Of a stretch of DNA of 64,000 nucleotides, positions 48,657 through 59,228 are shown piece after piece; the first letter of the stretch is position 1; every line of letters begins with the position of its first letter. Source of the DNA: Scandinavium goeteborgense. GTDB taxonomy: Bacteria > Pseudomonadota > Gammaproteobacteria > Enterobacterales > Enterobacteriaceae. Both the position numbers and the translations under genes were made by a program. The notes under the pieces were generated by a model. The model was not told the DNA's origin, did no database searches, and saw only the letters and a list, made by a program, of their open reading frames with translations. The stretch lies in contig NZ_CP054058.1 in assembly GCF_003935895.2 (NCBI RefSeq), positions 2,709,177 to 2,773,176 of the forward strand. The letters run 5' to 3'.

Positions 48657-49961
48657 TTAGTGCAGCTTCATACGCGGGCGAATCACCCGGTTAATGCTGC
48701 CGACCAGCATCATCAGCCCGGTTTTGAAATAGCCGTGCAGCGCAACCTGATGCATACGGTACAACGAGATGTAAACGAAACGCGCGATACGCCCTTCTAC
48801 CATCATCGAGCCGCGCATCAGGTTGCCCATCAGGCTACCGACCGTGGAGTAGTTCGACAGTGATACCAGCGAGCCGTGATCTTTATAGATGTACGACTTC
48901 AGCGGCTTGTCTTTGGTCTGCGCCAGAATGTTGTGCAGCGCCAGGCTTGCCATCTGATGCGCAGCCTGAGCACGCGGAGGCACAAAGCCGCCCTCTGGAC
49001 GCGCACAGGAGGCGCAGTCACCGATGGCATAGATGTCTGGATCGCGAGTCGTTTGCAGCGTTGGCTCCACCACCAGCTGATTGATACGGTTGGTTTCAAG
49101 CCCGCCGATATCTTTCATGAAATCGGGTGCTTTGATACCTGCCGCCCACACCATCAGATCGGCATTAATGTATTCGCCGTCTTTGGTATGCAGACCGCCA
49201 GCATCAGCGCTGGTGACCATAGTTTGCGTCAGAACACGCACGCCCATTTTGGTCAGCTCGCTGTGCGCGGCGCTGGAAATACGCGGTGGCAGCGCGGGCA
49301 GAATACGTTCACCCGCTTCCACCAGCGTGACGTTCAGTGATTCATTAGTCAGGCCTTTATAGCCGTAGCTGTGCAACTGTTTCACCGCGTTGTGCAGTTC
49401 TGCAGACAGCTCAACGCCGGTCGCCCCGCCGCCCACAATGGCGATATTAACTTTACCGTTCGCGCCCAGGTTGCTGGAGTGCTTCAGGAACAGGTTCAGC
49501 ATTTCCTGGTGGAAACGACGCGCCTGATGCGGGTTGTCGAGGAAAATGCAGTTTTCCTTCACACCCGGGGTGTTGAAATCGTTGGAGGTACTCCCCAGCG
49601 CCATCACCAGCGTGTCGTACGGCAGCTTGCGCTCAGGCACCAGCAGCTCGCCCTTTTCGTCGCGCAGCTCTGCCAACGTCAGCGTTTTGGTTTCGCGGTT
49701 AATATCCACTACGGAACCGAGCTGGAACTGGAAATGATGGTTGCGCGCGTGCGCCAGATAGCTCAATGCATCTACACCTTCATCCAGTGAACCAGTTGCT
49801 ACTTCGTGCAGCAGCGGTTTCCACAGATGGCTGTGGTTTCTGTCCACCAGCGTAATTTTCGCTTTTTTGCCACGGCCAAGCTTTCTACCCAGTTGAGTAG
49901 CCAACTCCAACCCGCCGGCACCACCACCCACAATCACAATCTTTTTCAATGGCGTAGTCAA
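48657..49961 (-). CDS. ndh: NADH dehydrogenase II (NDH-2)
   Basis: Non-pumping respiratory NADH:quinone oxidoreductase; FAD protein of 434 residues. FAD-binding [14 protein letters not shown] at the N-terminus, NADH-binding [15 protein letters not shown] near residue 175, YAIGDCA near 300, and a C-terminal membrane-binding amphipathic region. It is repressed by FNR in E. coli, and a perfect FNR box lies upstream. Confidence 0.98.
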   Translation of the reverse strand: MTTPLKKIVIVGGGAGGLELATQLGRKLGRGKKAKITLVDRNHSHLWKPLLHEVATGSLDEGVDALSYLAHARNHHFQFQLGSVVDINRETKTLTLAELRDEKGELLVPERKLPYDTLVMALGSTSNDFNTPGVKENCIFLDNPHQARRFHQEMLNLFLKHSSNLGANGKVNIAIVGGGATGVELSAELHNAVKQLHSYGYKGLTNESLNVTLVEAGERILPALPPRISSAAHSELTKMGVRVLTQTMVTSADAGGLHTKDGEYINADLMVWAAGIKAPDFMKDIGGLETNRINQLVVEPTLQTTRDPDIYAIGDCASCARPEGGFVPPRAQAAHQMASLALHNILAQTKDKPLKSYIYKDHGSLVSLSNYSTVGSLMGNLMRGSMMVEGRIARFVYISLYRMHQVALHGYFKTGLMMLVGSINRVIRPRMKLH

Positions 49962-50095
49962 CGTGACCCCCTAAATTATTAACCAATTGTTAATTAAAAG
50001 TTATAAAAATAGCCTTTAATTAACAACAAGTTAGATGCATTAAATCTGACAATATTGTGAAGAATATCACGCAAGGTGCATTGGTCATACCAAAA

Positions 50096-50109
50096 TTGAT
50101 ATTAATCAA
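50096..50109. promoter_or_regulatory. Perfect FNR box upstream of ndh
   Basis: TTGATATTAATCAA is the exact FNR palindrome TTGAT-N4-ATCAA, 135-148 bases before the ndh start. In E. coli two FNR sites repress ndh without oxygen. A second site nearer the gene was not clear by eye (a weak TTGTG/ATATCAC element at about 50055-50070). Confidence 0.88.
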
Positions 50110-50198
50110 GTTTCCCCGCCCAAAAGTTGAGCAAGTGTAGTTGATGCAGGAGAGTTTGTGAGCCTGCCGAACGCGATGTCGCCAGGCCTGGCGCGGGA

Positions 50199-50741
50199 TT
50201 AGCCGAGGGTTTTGAACGCTTTGATACGCTGCAGATGCGGAGAAATATTCTTGAATTTATGGGTCTGCACTTCGTCCCAGATTATTTCATAGTAATGATG
50301 CAACTCTTCGGCGGTTCGCTGGCTGTTCAGCGCTTCATCCTGACGAGAGAGGATCACCAGGCAGCGATCGCGGTTCTTCTCGCGGAAGTTGCTGACGCAT
50401 TTCGTGCCAATGTCCGCGTACTCTTCCGGGCGGTCAATCTTGCCGTCCATGTTCTCATACGGGAACAGGTTCGGGTTGAAGATAACCTGGCGCATATCGC
50501 ACAGGAAACCAATGCGTTCGGCCCAGTAACCGCCAAGTCCTACGCCGCAAATCAGCGGGCGGTCATCAGCGTTGAGCTGCAACATTTTGTCCACTTCTTT
50601 GAGCAGATGCTGCATGTCATGCTTCGGGTGAAGCGTGCTATAGCTAATCAGGCGAACATCCGGGTCAATGAACTGCAGTTGCAGCACCTTCTCGTGATTT
50701 CCCGGACTGTTTGAGTCGAAACCGTGCAAATAAATAATCAT
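50199..50741 (-). CDS. ycfP: YcfP alpha/beta-hydrolase-like protein
   Basis: A protein of 180 residues. UPF0227 family: the start [14 protein letters not shown] holds the oxyanion-type HGF motif, and [13 protein letters not shown] is a nucleophile-elbow-like turn in which Leu replaces the usual Ser. Enzymatic activity is therefore uncertain. It is the last gene of the hinT-ycfL-lpoB-thiK-nagZ-ycfP run. Confidence 0.93.
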   Translation of the reverse strand: MIIYLHGFDSNSPGNHEKVLQLQFIDPDVRLISYSTLHPKHDMQHLLKEVDKMLQLNADDRPLICGVGLGGYWAERIGFLCDMRQVIFNPNLFPYENMDGKIDRPEEYADIGTKCVSNFREKNRDRCLVILSRQDEALNSQRTAEELHHYYEIIWDEVQTHKFKNISPHLQRIKAFKTLG

Positions 50742-50777
50742 GACGTCCTCACAACACTGCCAATCCCGTTCGGGAGG

Positions 50778-51803
50778 TTAAAGAGCGGCTTTATGGGCCT
50801 GCCAGCGCTCGTGCAGTTCATTCAGCTGCGCGCTGACCGTCTTCCAGCGAGCGGAATCCATCAGCTCCTGACGGATAAATGAACCTTTATGATACAATTT
50901 TGTAACACGCTCGGCTTTGATCGGCGAAAGGTTATCCAGCACGCTGACCGCGCCTTTACGATTATTGCAGACCAGGATCATATCGCAACCTGCGTCCAGC
51001 GATGCCTGACCGCGTTCCGCGTAGCTGCCCATGATCGCCGCACCTTCCATCGACAGATCGTCGGAGAAAATCACCCCATCAAACCCGAGTTCGCCGCGTA
51101 GCACGGTTTTCAGCCAGTGCGGTGAACCGCTGGCCGGACGCGGGTCGACCTCGCTATAAATCACATGCGCAGGCATGATGGCATCGAGACGGTTTTCGGT
51201 GATCAGCGTCTGGAAGACGGCCATGTCTTTGGCGCGAATGTCTGCTTCTGCACGCGGGTCCTGCGGCGTTTCTTTATGGGAATCAGCCGTTACCGCACCG
51301 TGGCCGGGGAAATGTTTCCCGGTGGTTTTCATGCCCGCATCATGCATGCCGTCAATGAACTGGCGCGCCATCGCCAGCGCTTTATGTGGGTCGGCGTGGT
51401 AAGAACGTTCGCCAATCGCCGCGCTGATGTGGCCGACGTCGAGTACCGGGGCGAAGCTGATGTCGATGTCCATCGCAATCATTTCTGAGGCCATCAGCCA
51501 GCCTGCGGCTTTCGCCAGCTCACCGCCCTGCTCCAGCCCTAACAATTCTGCGAATGACTGCGCGGCCGGTAACTGCGTGAACCCGTCGCGGAAACGCTGC
51601 ACGCGTCCGCCTTCCTGATCCACCGCAACGACGAGGTGATTTTTGGACGCACCACGGATCTGGTGAACCAGCTCACGCAGCTGCGCCGGATCGTGGTAGT
51701 TACGGGTGAACAGGATAAGCCCACCCACCAGCGGATGCGCCAGAATTTCCCGTTCTTCAGCATCCAGCTCATACCCTTCAACGTCTAACATCACTGGGCC
51801 CAC
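50778..51803 (-). CDS. nagZ: Beta-N-acetylhexosaminidase NagZ
   Basis: Cuts GlcNAc from anhydro-muropeptides in the cytoplasm during wall recycling, which also feeds AmpC induction signals. A GH3 TIM barrel of 341 residues. [14 protein letters not shown] carries the catalytic His loop, and FSDDLSMEG carries the nucleophile Asp. It starts with GTG at 51803. It supplies the GlcNAc that NagK in this window phosphorylates. Confidence 0.97.
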   Translation of the reverse strand: MGPVMLDVEGYELDAEEREILAHPLVGGLILFTRNYHDPAQLRELVHQIRGASKNHLVVAVDQEGGRVQRFRDGFTQLPAAQSFAELLGLEQGGELAKAAGWLMASEMIAMDIDISFAPVLDVGHISAAIGERSYHADPHKALAMARQFIDGMHDAGMKTTGKHFPGHGAVTADSHKETPQDPRAEADIRAKDMAVFQTLITENRLDAIMPAHVIYSEVDPRPASGSPHWLKTVLRGELGFDGVIFSDDLSMEGAAIMGSYAERGQASLDAGCDMILVCNNRKGAVSVLDNLSPIKAERVTKLYHKGSFIRQELMDSARWKTVSAQLNELHERWQAHKAAL

Positions 51804-51814
51804 ATTTTCCTCTC

Positions 51815-52639
51815 TTATCCTTTATGCAAAAACTGGCGCCAGCCTTCATCGGCCAGCGCAATAAATTGTTGGTCGCCGGTCTGCTGCCAGCGATATTCAT
51901 ACCAGGTGATCATCAGCATCTGGACCCACGGCTGCCAGCGGTTAACCTGCTGTGCCAGACATGTTTCATCCAGATGCGCGGCTTGCGCGTAAGCCGCGAT
52001 AAGCGCCGAACGCTGCGCCGGAGTTTGTGTCCACACCGCCGCCAGCTCAAGCGCGACGTCCCCGTCAGCAGCATATTCCCAGTCGATTAACCGCAGCCCC
52101 GTTGGCGTGTCGATGATGTTGCCCGCATGGACATCCATATGCAACGGTGCCAATCGCAAAGGCTGCGGTTCACCCTGCTGATGCAGCCGTTTTAGGATTC
52201 GTAGCCAGTGCGGCGTGTGCCGTAGCGGGCTGCTGAACTGCCAGTAGCGCTCAAGCAATGGCCACAGCGAAACCCGCCAGCCGAAGTTTTTTTGCTGATG
52301 CAGATGATACAGCAGTGTCGCGGTGGCATGGGCATTCGGGAGTGTGTGCCCGGTCGCACCTTCGAGATATTCCACCGCCATCCAGCCAGGGAAATAACCG
52401 AGTGGCCGCGGGGCAAGCGTTGCAGGCAGAGTGCGAAGCGCGCGGTACTGACGCAGGAAGTAAAAATCAGGCGCGGACGGATCGTGATGCTTGCGCAAAA
52501 CAATGCGATGCCCCTGACGTTCGATAATGCAGCTTCCCCCGCTCAGCCCCGCGGGAGCGGAGTGAGCCAGGGGTTGATAGCCGGGAAAATAGCGTGACAG
52601 ACAGTCGTCACGCGAAAGCTTACTGTTGCGCAACCGCAC
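51815..52639 (-). CDS. thiK: Thiamine kinase ThiK
   Basis: Phosphorylates thiamine to thiamine phosphate for salvage. A protein of 274 residues with the APH/choline-kinase fold. Catalytic loop [12 protein letters not shown] (Asp and Asn) and metal motif LIDWEYA. The start is GTG at 52639, which overlaps the lpoB 3' end by 20 bases; a TTG two codons later is possible. It is fairly divergent from E. coli in the N-terminal 40 residues. Confidence 0.93.
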   Translation of the reverse strand: MRLRNSKLSRDDCLSRYFPGYQPLAHSAPAGLSGGSCIIERQGHRIVLRKHHDPSAPDFYFLRQYRALRTLPATLAPRPLGYFPGWMAVEYLEGATGHTLPNAHATATLLYHLHQQKNFGWRVSLWPLLERYWQFSSPLRHTPHWLRILKRLHQQGEPQPLRLAPLHMDVHAGNIIDTPTGLRLIDWEYAADGDVALELAAVWTQTPAQRSALIAAYAQAAHLDETCLAQQVNRWQPWVQMLMITWYEYRWQQTGDQQFIALADEGWRQFLHKG

Positions 52640-53261
52640 CTTTACCTGACCAGAGGATCTCGCCCGACTGGACCATCATCAGCTGCATCGAGAGCGTTGG
52701 CGTGTTGACGTTACCGGTCGCGTTGGAATAGAGCACGTAGGCAGCCCCAACGGTACGCGCCAGGCCCATCGCTTTGTTGCGTGAACCCAGGCTGTCTTGC
52801 GGGGAAAGTCCCAGCTGCTGTTTAGCCACGGCCAGTTGCTGCGCAGAAACGAGGGTAAATTTGTTGTTCCCTTTCAGCGCATTGCTGATCGCCGTGGTGG
52901 CTTCGGTGGTATTCAGTGAGCCGTTGGTGCGGTTGTTGACGTTATCGACCATCAGCACGCTGCCCGCCGTTACGCCATCAGCCTGCAGCATTTTGCCGAC
53001 CAGTGGCTGTGCGGCGCTGTTCCAGTCGTAATGACGGACGCGCGGCGCAGGTTGTTCTGGCTGTGTGGTGCTGTTATCAATCGGACCTGGCTGCACCGGG
53101 ATCGTCGGCACTACCGGCACGGTGGTCGGCGGCGGCGTCTGTGGTTGTTCTGGCGTGGGTTTGGCTTCTTCAACCGGAGCGGGCTTTTCACGTTGCGCCA
53201 CACAACCAGACAGGAAGATAGCCACGGCCGCGATAAATGCATAGCGACTCAGTTTATTCAT
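52620..53261 (-). CDS. lpoB: Outer-membrane lipoprotein LpoB, activator of PBP1b
   Basis: Reaches across the periplasm to stimulate PBP1b. A protein of 213 residues. Lipobox LSGC gives acylated Cys at about residue 20. A disordered Pro-rich stalk lies at about 25-75, then a globular domain (about 80-213) with NRTNGSLNT and [12 protein letters not shown]. The stalk length sets its reach through the wall. Confidence 0.97.
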   Translation of the reverse strand: MNKLSRYAFIAAVAIFLSGCVAQREKPAPVEEAKPTPEQPQTPPPTTVPVVPTIPVQPGPIDNSTTQPEQPAPRVRHYDWNSAAQPLVGKMLQADGVTAGSVLMVDNVNNRTNGSLNTTEATTAISNALKGNNKFTLVSAQQLAVAKQQLGLSPQDSLGSRNKAMGLARTVGAAYVLYSNATGNVNTPTLSMQLMMVQSGEILWSGKGAVAQQ

Positions 53262-53274
53262 TACTTTTTACCCC

Positions 53275-53649
53275 TCAAAGATAAAGATAAAGCCGGACTT
53301 TATGCGCACCCAGGCTGTTTGCGCTGCCGTAAAGTTTGACCGAAGACTGGGCCGGAATAGTCACCGCACGCGGTGCCTCCAGCGGATGCATTTCCAGTCC
53401 TCTGGCGTCGTACCAGTAAAAACGATAGTGAACGGTGACAGGCGTGGTCCGCTCGTTGTAGAGCTGTGACGACGCGGTCGACTGGATTTCGGAGGTGGTG
53501 AGTTCAGGTTTGTCGGCGCTAATACCGGCGGCCAGAACATTAGCCTCCATGACCAGCGTTTGTTGTTCGCCCACCGGGATCTCCGGGTGCGACCAACAGC
53601 CCGCCAACAGCATCGCCGTCAGCAGTGCAGCAATTCGGCCACCTTTCAT
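53275..53649 (-). CDS. ycfL: Putative lipoprotein YcfL
   Basis: A protein of 124 residues with lipobox LLAGC near residue 18 and a DUF1425-type beta-sandwich domain (VTVHYRFYWYDARGLEM). Function unknown; in E. coli it lies between hinT and lpoB as here. The start MKGGRIAALL at 53649 was chosen; the frame extends to 53694 into hinT sequence. Confidence 0.93.
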   Translation of the reverse strand: MKGGRIAALLTAMLLAGCWSHPEIPVGEQQTLVMEANVLAAGISADKPELTTSEIQSTASSQLYNERTTPVTVHYRFYWYDARGLEMHPLEAPRAVTIPAQSSVKLYGSANSLGAHKVRLYLYL

Positions 53650-53653
53650 TTCA

Positions 53654-54010
53654 TTATCCTTTATGCGCAAGCATTGGACCCAATGGACGGCCACCCAGCA
53701 GGTGCATATGGATATGATAGACCTCCTGCCCGCCGTGGCGATTACAGTTGACCATCAGGCGATAGCCGTCTTCAGCGATCCCTTCCGCTTCGGCAATTTT
53801 CGCTGCTACCGTGAACATGCGGCCTAACGCCAGCTCATGCTCAGTGGAAACCTCGTTAACCGTAGGGATCAGAACGTTGGGAATAATCAAAATATGGGTC
53901 GGCGCCTGGGGGGAGATATCACGAAAGGCAGTCACCAGATCATCCTGAAAAACAATGTCCGCCGGAATTTCGCGACGAATAATTTTGCTGAAAATCGTTT
54001 CTTCTGCCAT
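53654..54010 (-). CDS. hinT: Purine nucleoside phosphoramidase HinT
   Basis: Hydrolyses AMP-lysine and other AMP phosphoramidates. HIT family, 118 residues with the triad motif HIHMHLLGG near the C-terminus and [12 protein letters not shown] in the middle. The start [14 protein letters not shown] is standard. It is the first gene of the minus-strand run through ycfP, and is divergent from fhuE. Confidence 0.97.
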   Translation of the reverse strand: MAEETIFSKIIRREIPADIVFQDDLVTAFRDISPQAPTHILIIPNVLIPTVNEVSTEHELALGRMFTVAAKIAEAEGIAEDGYRLMVNCNRHGGQEVYHIHMHLLGGRPLGPMLAHKG

Positions 54011-54242
54011 GGCGTGTTCCTTTTTATTGATTACCGTGCGGTATCGTTTATTCACCCCTGCATCCGGAAGTGCGATGCGGATAACAACGTAAGAGTATGA
54101 GCGACTTAGTTCCCCTCTTTCAACCCGATCCCTCGTTTTTCTTACTCATTCCTGGATTTACCGCTGGATGCTTGAGCACTGCCGTTTAATCCCCCGTGTC
54201 ATTGCGTTTTAAAACAAAGTTTCAGGTGCCCACTTACATTTG

Positions 54243-54293
54243 TTTACACCGATAATCTGAATGCGTATATTTCGCATTTGCATTTCCATGCAA
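54243..54293 (+). promoter_or_regulatory. fhuE promoter with possible Fur-type repeat
   Basis: TTTACA (54243-54248), 17-base spacer, TATATT (54266-54271). Just downstream lies TTGCAT-TTCC-ATGCAA (54278-54293), a perfect inverted repeat in an AT-rich stretch (TTCGCATTTGCATTTCC) where Fur would be expected for an iron-uptake gene. The rest of the 324-base hinT-fhuE gap shows nothing further. Confidence 0.55.
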
Positions 54294-54334
54294 TACCACT
54301 GCGCATATAACAACAGACAACATAAGGGCTTACG

Positions 54335-56521
54335 ATGTCTTTCACGTTTGACACCAGGAATAAGCAGCACAGACTGCCCGCCTCGCCGTCACTTCTTGCG
54401 GTGTGTATCGCCTGCGCCTTGATCCCTCACACCGTTCACGCCGCTGATGCGATCCATGAAGAAACGGTGGTGGTTGAAGGTGTGGCTGATAACACCACGG
54501 ATAACGCACAAGATCAGGATTATAGCGTTAAAACCACCACCACCGGGACCAAGCTGCTGCTGGTTCCGCGTGATATTCCACAGTCCGTCAGCGTGATTAG
54601 CCAGCAGCGCATGAAGGACCAAAACCTGCAAACCATCGGCCAGGTTCTGACCAATACTACCGGCGTGACCGCGCAGGTGCAGGACAGCGATCGTACCGTG
54701 TTCTATTCCCGCGGTTTCTTCGTCAGCAACTATGCCTATGACGATTTACCCACCTCTATCAGCGAAGTGTGGAACTTTGGTGATACCGCCACCGACACCG
54801 CCATTTACGACCGCATTGAAGTCGTGCGCGGTGCGACGGGCCTGATGAGCGGCACCGGGAACCCGGCGGCCTACGTCAATATGGTCCGTAAACACGCCGA
54901 CAGCCGTGAATTTCAGGGCAACGCCAGCGTCAGTTACGGCAGCTGGGACAAGCAGCGCTATGTTCTCGACTTACAGGCGCCGCTGGTTGAATCCGGGAAT
55001 ATACGCGGTCGGGTGATTGCCGGTTATCAGGACAACGACTCATGGATGGATAATTATCACTACCGTAAAAAATTCCTCTACGGCGTGGTGGACGCGGACC
55101 TTACCGACAGCACCACCCTTTCACTCGGCTATGAGTATCAGGAAAGCAATACCGCCGATCCGACCTGGGGCGGTCTGCCGACCTGGTATGCTGACGGCAG
55201 CAAAACACATTACGACCGCAGCGATACCGTCGCGCCTGACTGGGCATATTCCGATAAAGACAGCACTAAAATCTTCGCCAACTTCACGCAGCGATTCGAC
55301 AATGGCTGGGAAGCGCACGTCAACGGGATGCACGCAGAAACCAACTTCGACACCAAACTGATGTACATGTCCGGCTACCCAGACAAGGACACCGCCGGTG
55401 GAATGGTCGGTTACGGCGGCTGGAACCGCGGCGAGCGCAAACAGGATGCGGTGGATGCGTTCCTGCGCGGCGATTTCGAACTGTTGGGTCGTCAGCATGA
55501 AATGATGATCGGTGGCAGTCTGAGCCATCAGCGCAATCATTACGATAACTCGATGCCCGACGCGCTCTATGGAATGGTCGACATTGGCAGCTTTAAAAAC
55601 TGGAACAGCAATATTGCCGATCCGCAGTGGACTGCCTGGAAGCTTTACAGCAAAGATGACATTAACCAGTCGTCGGCCTACACCTCTGCCCGCTTCTCGC
55701 TGGCCGACCCGCTACACCTGATACTCGGCGCGCGTTACACCAACTACAACATTAAGTACAACCCCGCAGGGGCGCCGGATACGCGACTGGAAAGCACTAA
55801 TGATGACGTGACGCCGTACGCCGGTCTGGTCTATGACATCAATGAAGACTGGTCCGCGTATGCCAGCTACACCAATATCTTCCAGCCGCAGGATAAGCGC
55901 GACGCCAACGGCCGTTATCTCGACCCGACCACCGGCAAGAGCTATGAAGCGGGCGTCAAAGCCGACTGGTTTAACACGCGTCTGACCACGTCGTTGGCGG
56001 TATTCCGTATCGAACAGGACCACGTGGCGAATAACACCTACACGTACCTGCCGAGCGGGGAATCCATTTACGAATCGCTGGATGGTGTGGTCAGTCAGGG
56101 TGTCGAGTTTGAACTCAACGGCGCGTTGACCGATAACTGGCAACTGACCTTCGGGGCTACACGCTATGTGGCAGAAGATAAAGACGGGAATGCGGTCAGC
56201 TCCGATCAACCGCGTACCACGCTGAAGCTGTTTACCCGTTACCAGTTGCCGATGCTGCCAGAACTCTCCGTGGGCGGGGGCATGAACTGGCAGAACAAAA
56301 CCTGGGCTAACGTCAGCGGCGGTCCAGACGGTCGCGATTACGTCGACCAGGGCAGCTATGGCCTCGTGAATCTCTTCAGCCGCTATCAGGTGACGAAGAA
56401 CTTTGCCCTGCAGGCTAACGTCAACAACCTGTTCGACAAAGAGTATTACGATTACGTCGGGTCTTACCTCGTGTATGGCGCACCACTGAACTTCTCAGTT
56501 TCCGCCAGCTACGATTTCTAA
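54335..56521 (+). CDS. fhuE: TonB-dependent receptor for coprogen/rhodotorulate FhuE
   Basis: Outer-membrane siderophore receptor of 728 residues. Signal peptide ending HTVHA, TonB box EETVVVEG (about 48-55), plug domain to about 200 with the IPQSVSVISQQRM and VEVVRGATGLMSGTGNPAA motifs, then a 22-strand barrel ending in the terminal Phe of SASYDF. Close in length to E. coli FhuE. Expected to be Fur-repressed. Confidence 0.95.
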   Translation: MSFTFDTRNKQHRLPASPSLLAVCIACALIPHTVHAADAIHEETVVVEGVADNTTDNAQDQDYSVKTTTTGTKLLLVPRDIPQSVSVISQQRMKDQNLQTIGQVLTNTTGVTAQVQDSDRTVFYSRGFFVSNYAYDDLPTSISEVWNFGDTATDTAIYDRIEVVRGATGLMSGTGNPAAYVNMVRKHADSREFQGNASVSYGSWDKQRYVLDLQAPLVESGNIRGRVIAGYQDNDSWMDNYHYRKKFLYGVVDADLTDSTTLSLGYEYQESNTADPTWGGLPTWYADGSKTHYDRSDTVAPDWAYSDKDSTKIFANFTQRFDNGWEAHVNGMHAETNFDTKLMYMSGYPDKDTAGGMVGYGGWNRGERKQDAVDAFLRGDFELLGRQHEMMIGGSLSHQRNHYDNSMPDALYGMVDIGSFKNWNSNIADPQWTAWKLYSKDDINQSSAYTSARFSLADPLHLILGARYTNYNIKYNPAGAPDTRLESTNDDVTPYAGLVYDINEDWSAYASYTNIFQPQDKRDANGRYLDPTTGKSYEAGVKADWFNTRLTTSLAVFRIEQDHVANNTYTYLPSGESIYESLDGVVSQGVEFELNGALTDNWQLTFGATRYVAEDKDGNAVSSDQPRTTLKLFTRYQLPMLPELSVGGGMNWQNKTWANVSGGPDGRDYVDQGSYGLVNLFSRYQVTKNFALQANVNNLFDKEYYDYVGSYLVYGAPLNFSVSASYDF

Positions 56522-56587
56522 ACCCAATTGCCCGGCGGCAGGTCTACGCATTACCTTGCTGTCATCCCGCCCCGTGGAACAGGCATT

Positions 56588-56613
56588 AAAAAAGGCAGCC
56601 TTTCGGCTGCCTT
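56588..56613 (-). terminator. Terminator between fhuE and ptsG
   Basis: AAGGCAGCC-TTTC-GGCTGCCTT stem with an A run on the left that gives U6 for ptsG on the minus strand. It lies 20 bases after the ptsG stop. Confidence 0.88.
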
Positions 56614-56633
56614 AGTCTCTCCCCAATCACTGA

Positions 56634-58070
56634 TTAGCTGTTGCGGATGTATTCATCCATTTCGGTTTTCAGGTTATCGGACTTGGTGCCGAAAATAGCC
56701 TGAACGCCGGAACCTGCAACAACCACACCTGCCGCACCCAATTTCTTCAGGCCTGGCTGGTCAACTTTTGCCACATCGGCAACGCTGACGCGCAGACGAG
56801 TGATACAAGCGTCGAGGTTAGTGATGTTGTCTTTACCGCCGAAGGCTGCGATCAGGGCCGGAGCCATTTCGCCGCTGGCAACACCAGCTTTAGCATCTTC
56901 GGTAGCATCTTCACGACCTGGGGTTTTCAGGTCCAGTGCTTTGATGAGCACGCGGAAGATGGTGTAGTACACCGCCGCGTAGCACAGACCGATAACCGGG
57001 AACAGCCACAGTTTGCTGCTGTTACCAGACAGAACGATAAAGTCGATCAGACCGTGCGAGAAGGACGTCCCGTCACGCATACCCAGCAGAATACAGATTG
57101 GGAATGCCAGACCCGCCAGAATAGCGTGAATAACGTACAGGATCGGCGCAACGAACATGAAGGAGAACTCGATCGGTTCGGTGATACCGGTCAGGAACGC
57201 AGTCAGCGCAGCGGAGATCATGATGCCGCCCACTTTTGCACGGTTCTCAGGTTTTGCTGAGTGCCAGATTGCAATCGCTGCAGCCGGCAGGCCGTACATT
57301 TTGAACAGGAAGCCACCAGACAGTTTGCCTGCAGTTGGGTCGCCTGCCATGTAACGTGGGATGTCACCGTGGAACACCTGACCTGCAGCGTTGGTGTATT
57401 CACCAATCTGCATCTGGAAAGGAACGTTCCAGATGTGGTGCAGACCAAATGGAACCAGGCAGCGTTCAATGAAGCCGTAGATACCGAACGCGACTACCGG
57501 GTTCTGGTAAGCAGCCCACTGGGAGAAGTCCTGAATCGCAGTACCAATTGGTGGCCATACGAAGGACAGTACGACGCCGAGGATGATAGCTGCCATCCCG
57601 GAGATGATCGGCACAAAACGCTTGCCCGCAAAGAAGCCCAGGTATTCTGGCAGCTTGATGCGATAGAAGCGGTTGAACATGTAGGCAGCGATAGCACCGG
57701 AGATGATACCGCCGAGAACACCGGTATCAGCCAGGTGTTTCGCCGCGATTTCGTCAGCAGGTAAGTGCAGTACCAGCGGTGCAACCACAGCCATGGTCTT
57801 GACCATGATGCCGTAGGCAACAACGGATGCCAGAGCAGAAACGCCATCGTTATTGGTGAAGCCGAGGGCAACACCGATTGCGAAGATAAGCGGCATGTTT
57901 GCAAAAACAGAACCGCCTGCCTCTGCCATAACATGAGAGACGACCGCTGGCAGCCAGCTGAAGTTTGCAGAACCGACGCCCAGCAGGATACCTGCGATTG
58001 GGAGTACGGATACTGGCAGCATCAGCGATTTACCGACCTTCTGCAGGTTAGCAAATGCATTCTTGAACAT
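56634..58070 (-). CDS. ptsG: PTS glucose-specific EIICB component PtsG
   Basis: Takes up glucose and phosphorylates it; P comes from Crr (EIIA). A protein of 478 residues. EIIC membrane domain about 1-385 with GITEPIEF (sugar-site motif). Linker, then EIIB about 400-478 with the phosphorylated Cys in [11 protein letters not shown]. The regulatory leader carries an Mlc-type box and the SgrS pairing site. Confidence 0.98.
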   Translation of the reverse strand: MFKNAFANLQKVGKSLMLPVSVLPIAGILLGVGSANFSWLPAVVSHVMAEAGGSVFANMPLIFAIGVALGFTNNDGVSALASVVAYGIMVKTMAVVAPLVLHLPADEIAAKHLADTGVLGGIISGAIAAYMFNRFYRIKLPEYLGFFAGKRFVPIISGMAAIILGVVLSFVWPPIGTAIQDFSQWAAYQNPVVAFGIYGFIERCLVPFGLHHIWNVPFQMQIGEYTNAAGQVFHGDIPRYMAGDPTAGKLSGGFLFKMYGLPAAAIAIWHSAKPENRAKVGGIMISAALTAFLTGITEPIEFSFMFVAPILYVIHAILAGLAFPICILLGMRDGTSFSHGLIDFIVLSGNSSKLWLFPVIGLCYAAVYYTIFRVLIKALDLKTPGREDATEDAKAGVASGEMAPALIAAFGGKDNITNLDACITRLRVSVADVAKVDQPGLKKLGAAGVVVAGSGVQAIFGTKSDNLKTEMDEYIRNS

Positions 58071-58090
58071 AATTGAGAGTGCTCCTGAGT
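58071..58090 (-). promoter_or_regulatory. SgrS pairing site and ribosome site of ptsG
   Basis: The 20 bases before the ptsG ATG, read on the minus strand (ACTCAGGAGCACTCTCAATT), match the E. coli ptsG segment bound by the small RNA SgrS during glucose-phosphate stress. GGAG is the ribosome site. Function inferred from identity with the known target. Confidence 0.8.
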
Positions 58091-58170
58091 ATTTATGCTT
58101 TTTTTACGCTTTCACGCATTGGCGAGCGGGGAGAACCTCGCCGTGAACAGGACATCTAAGTGCCCTTTGT

Positions 58171-58193
58171 ATTTATTACGCAGAGTAAAATAA
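58171..58193 (-). promoter_or_regulatory. Mlc operator upstream of ptsG
   Basis: On the minus strand the site contains TTATTTTACTCTGCGTAAT, very close to the Mlc operator of ptsG in E. coli (TTTTACTCTGTGTAATAAA core). It lies about 100-125 bases before the start. The rest of the 300-base ptsG-ycfH gap is AT-rich and should hold the CRP sites; none was placed with confidence. Confidence 0.75.
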
Positions 58194-58370
58194 TTCGATT
58201 TGTTTTTGTTTGACAGCCATCACGTTTCGGCTAGCAAACTAGGAAAACCTTGCATTATTTTACAAAAGTTGTTTCTACCAGTTACAGAAAGAGGGGTTCA
58301 CCCCCTTTTTTCGGCGGTGAACTTTACTCGCTTTGATTATTAATTACGAGCTTTAAAATAAGCTGACGAA

Positions 58371-59165
58371 TCAGGCAGATTGCAGGCGTGAGGGGTCAAT
58401 ATGGAACAGCGAGGCGAAGTTTTCGGTGGTCTGCTGCGCCAGTTGCTCAAGCGACACCCCTTTCAGTACGGCCATATACTCTGCCACATCACGCGTCATC
58501 GCCGGCTGATTCTCTTTCCCCCGGTGCGGGACCGGTGCCAGGTACGGCGAATCAGTTTCAACCAGGATCCGGTCCAGCGGTACGTAGCGTGCCGCTTCAC
58601 GCAACTGCTCCGCATTACGGAACGTCAGGATCCCGGAAAACGAGATGTAGAAGCCCAGATCGAGCAGTTTTCCTGCCGTCTCCGTGTCCTCAGTGAAACA
58701 GTGTAGTACGCCACCGCAATCCGTCACTTTTTCATCGCGCAGAATTGTCAGCGTGTCTTCCCGTGCATCGCGGGTATGGACAATCACCGGCTTGTTGAGC
58801 TCGCGCCCAATGCGGATGTGGTGTGCGAAAGACTCTTGCTGGCGGGCTTTAGTTTCCGGCGTGTAATAATAGTCGAGACCAGTCTCGCCCATCGCCACTA
58901 CGCCCTCTTCTGCCGCCAGGCGACGCAGCTCTTCAACATCGTACGTTTCGTCCTGGTTCAACGGGTGAACGCCGCAGGAAAAAACCACGTTATCGCGCTG
59001 ACCGACCAGCTCACGCATGCCGCGATATCCTGGCAGCGTTGTCGCTACCGCCAGGCAGAACTTTACGTCGCGCGCGGCGGCTTTCGCCAGCACATCGTCC
59101 AGATCCTTATGCAGCGTTTGATAATCCAGGCCATCGAGGTGGCAGTGGGAGTCGACTAAAAACAT
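58371..59165 (-). CDS. ycfH: TatD-family metal-dependent hydrolase YcfH
   Basis: A TIM-barrel hydrolase of 264 residues. Metal ligands H-x-H in VDSHCHLDG, Glu in MGETGLDYYYT, His in PVIVHTRDA, His in HCFTE, and Asp in ETDSPYLAP. The family includes TatD 3'-5' nucleases and D-aminoacyl-tRNA hydrolases; the natural substrate of YcfH is unclear. AAGAGAG precedes the ATG. Confidence 0.95.
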   Translation of the reverse strand: MFLVDSHCHLDGLDYQTLHKDLDDVLAKAAARDVKFCLAVATTLPGYRGMRELVGQRDNVVFSCGVHPLNQDETYDVEELRRLAAEEGVVAMGETGLDYYYTPETKARQQESFAHHIRIGRELNKPVIVHTRDAREDTLTILRDEKVTDCGGVLHCFTEDTETAGKLLDLGFYISFSGILTFRNAEQLREAARYVPLDRILVETDSPYLAPVPHRGKENQPAMTRDVAEYMAVLKGVSLEQLAQQTTENFASLFHIDPSRLQSA

Positions 59166-59190
59166 AATGTCTCTCTTAGAGGTGTTCTTT

Positions 59191-59228
59191 TACAGGTGAA
59201 TTTTTACAGGTGAAAGGCTTACAGGTGA
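59191..59228. repeat. Three copies of TACAGGTGA at the holB 3' end
   Basis: TACAGGTGA occurs at 59191, 59205 and 59220, 14-15 bases apart. On the minus strand each reads TCACCTGTA, and the first copy is the holB end (His-Leu-stop). It looks like a small tandem duplication of the last codons of holB into the holB-ycfH gap. Confidence 0.7.
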
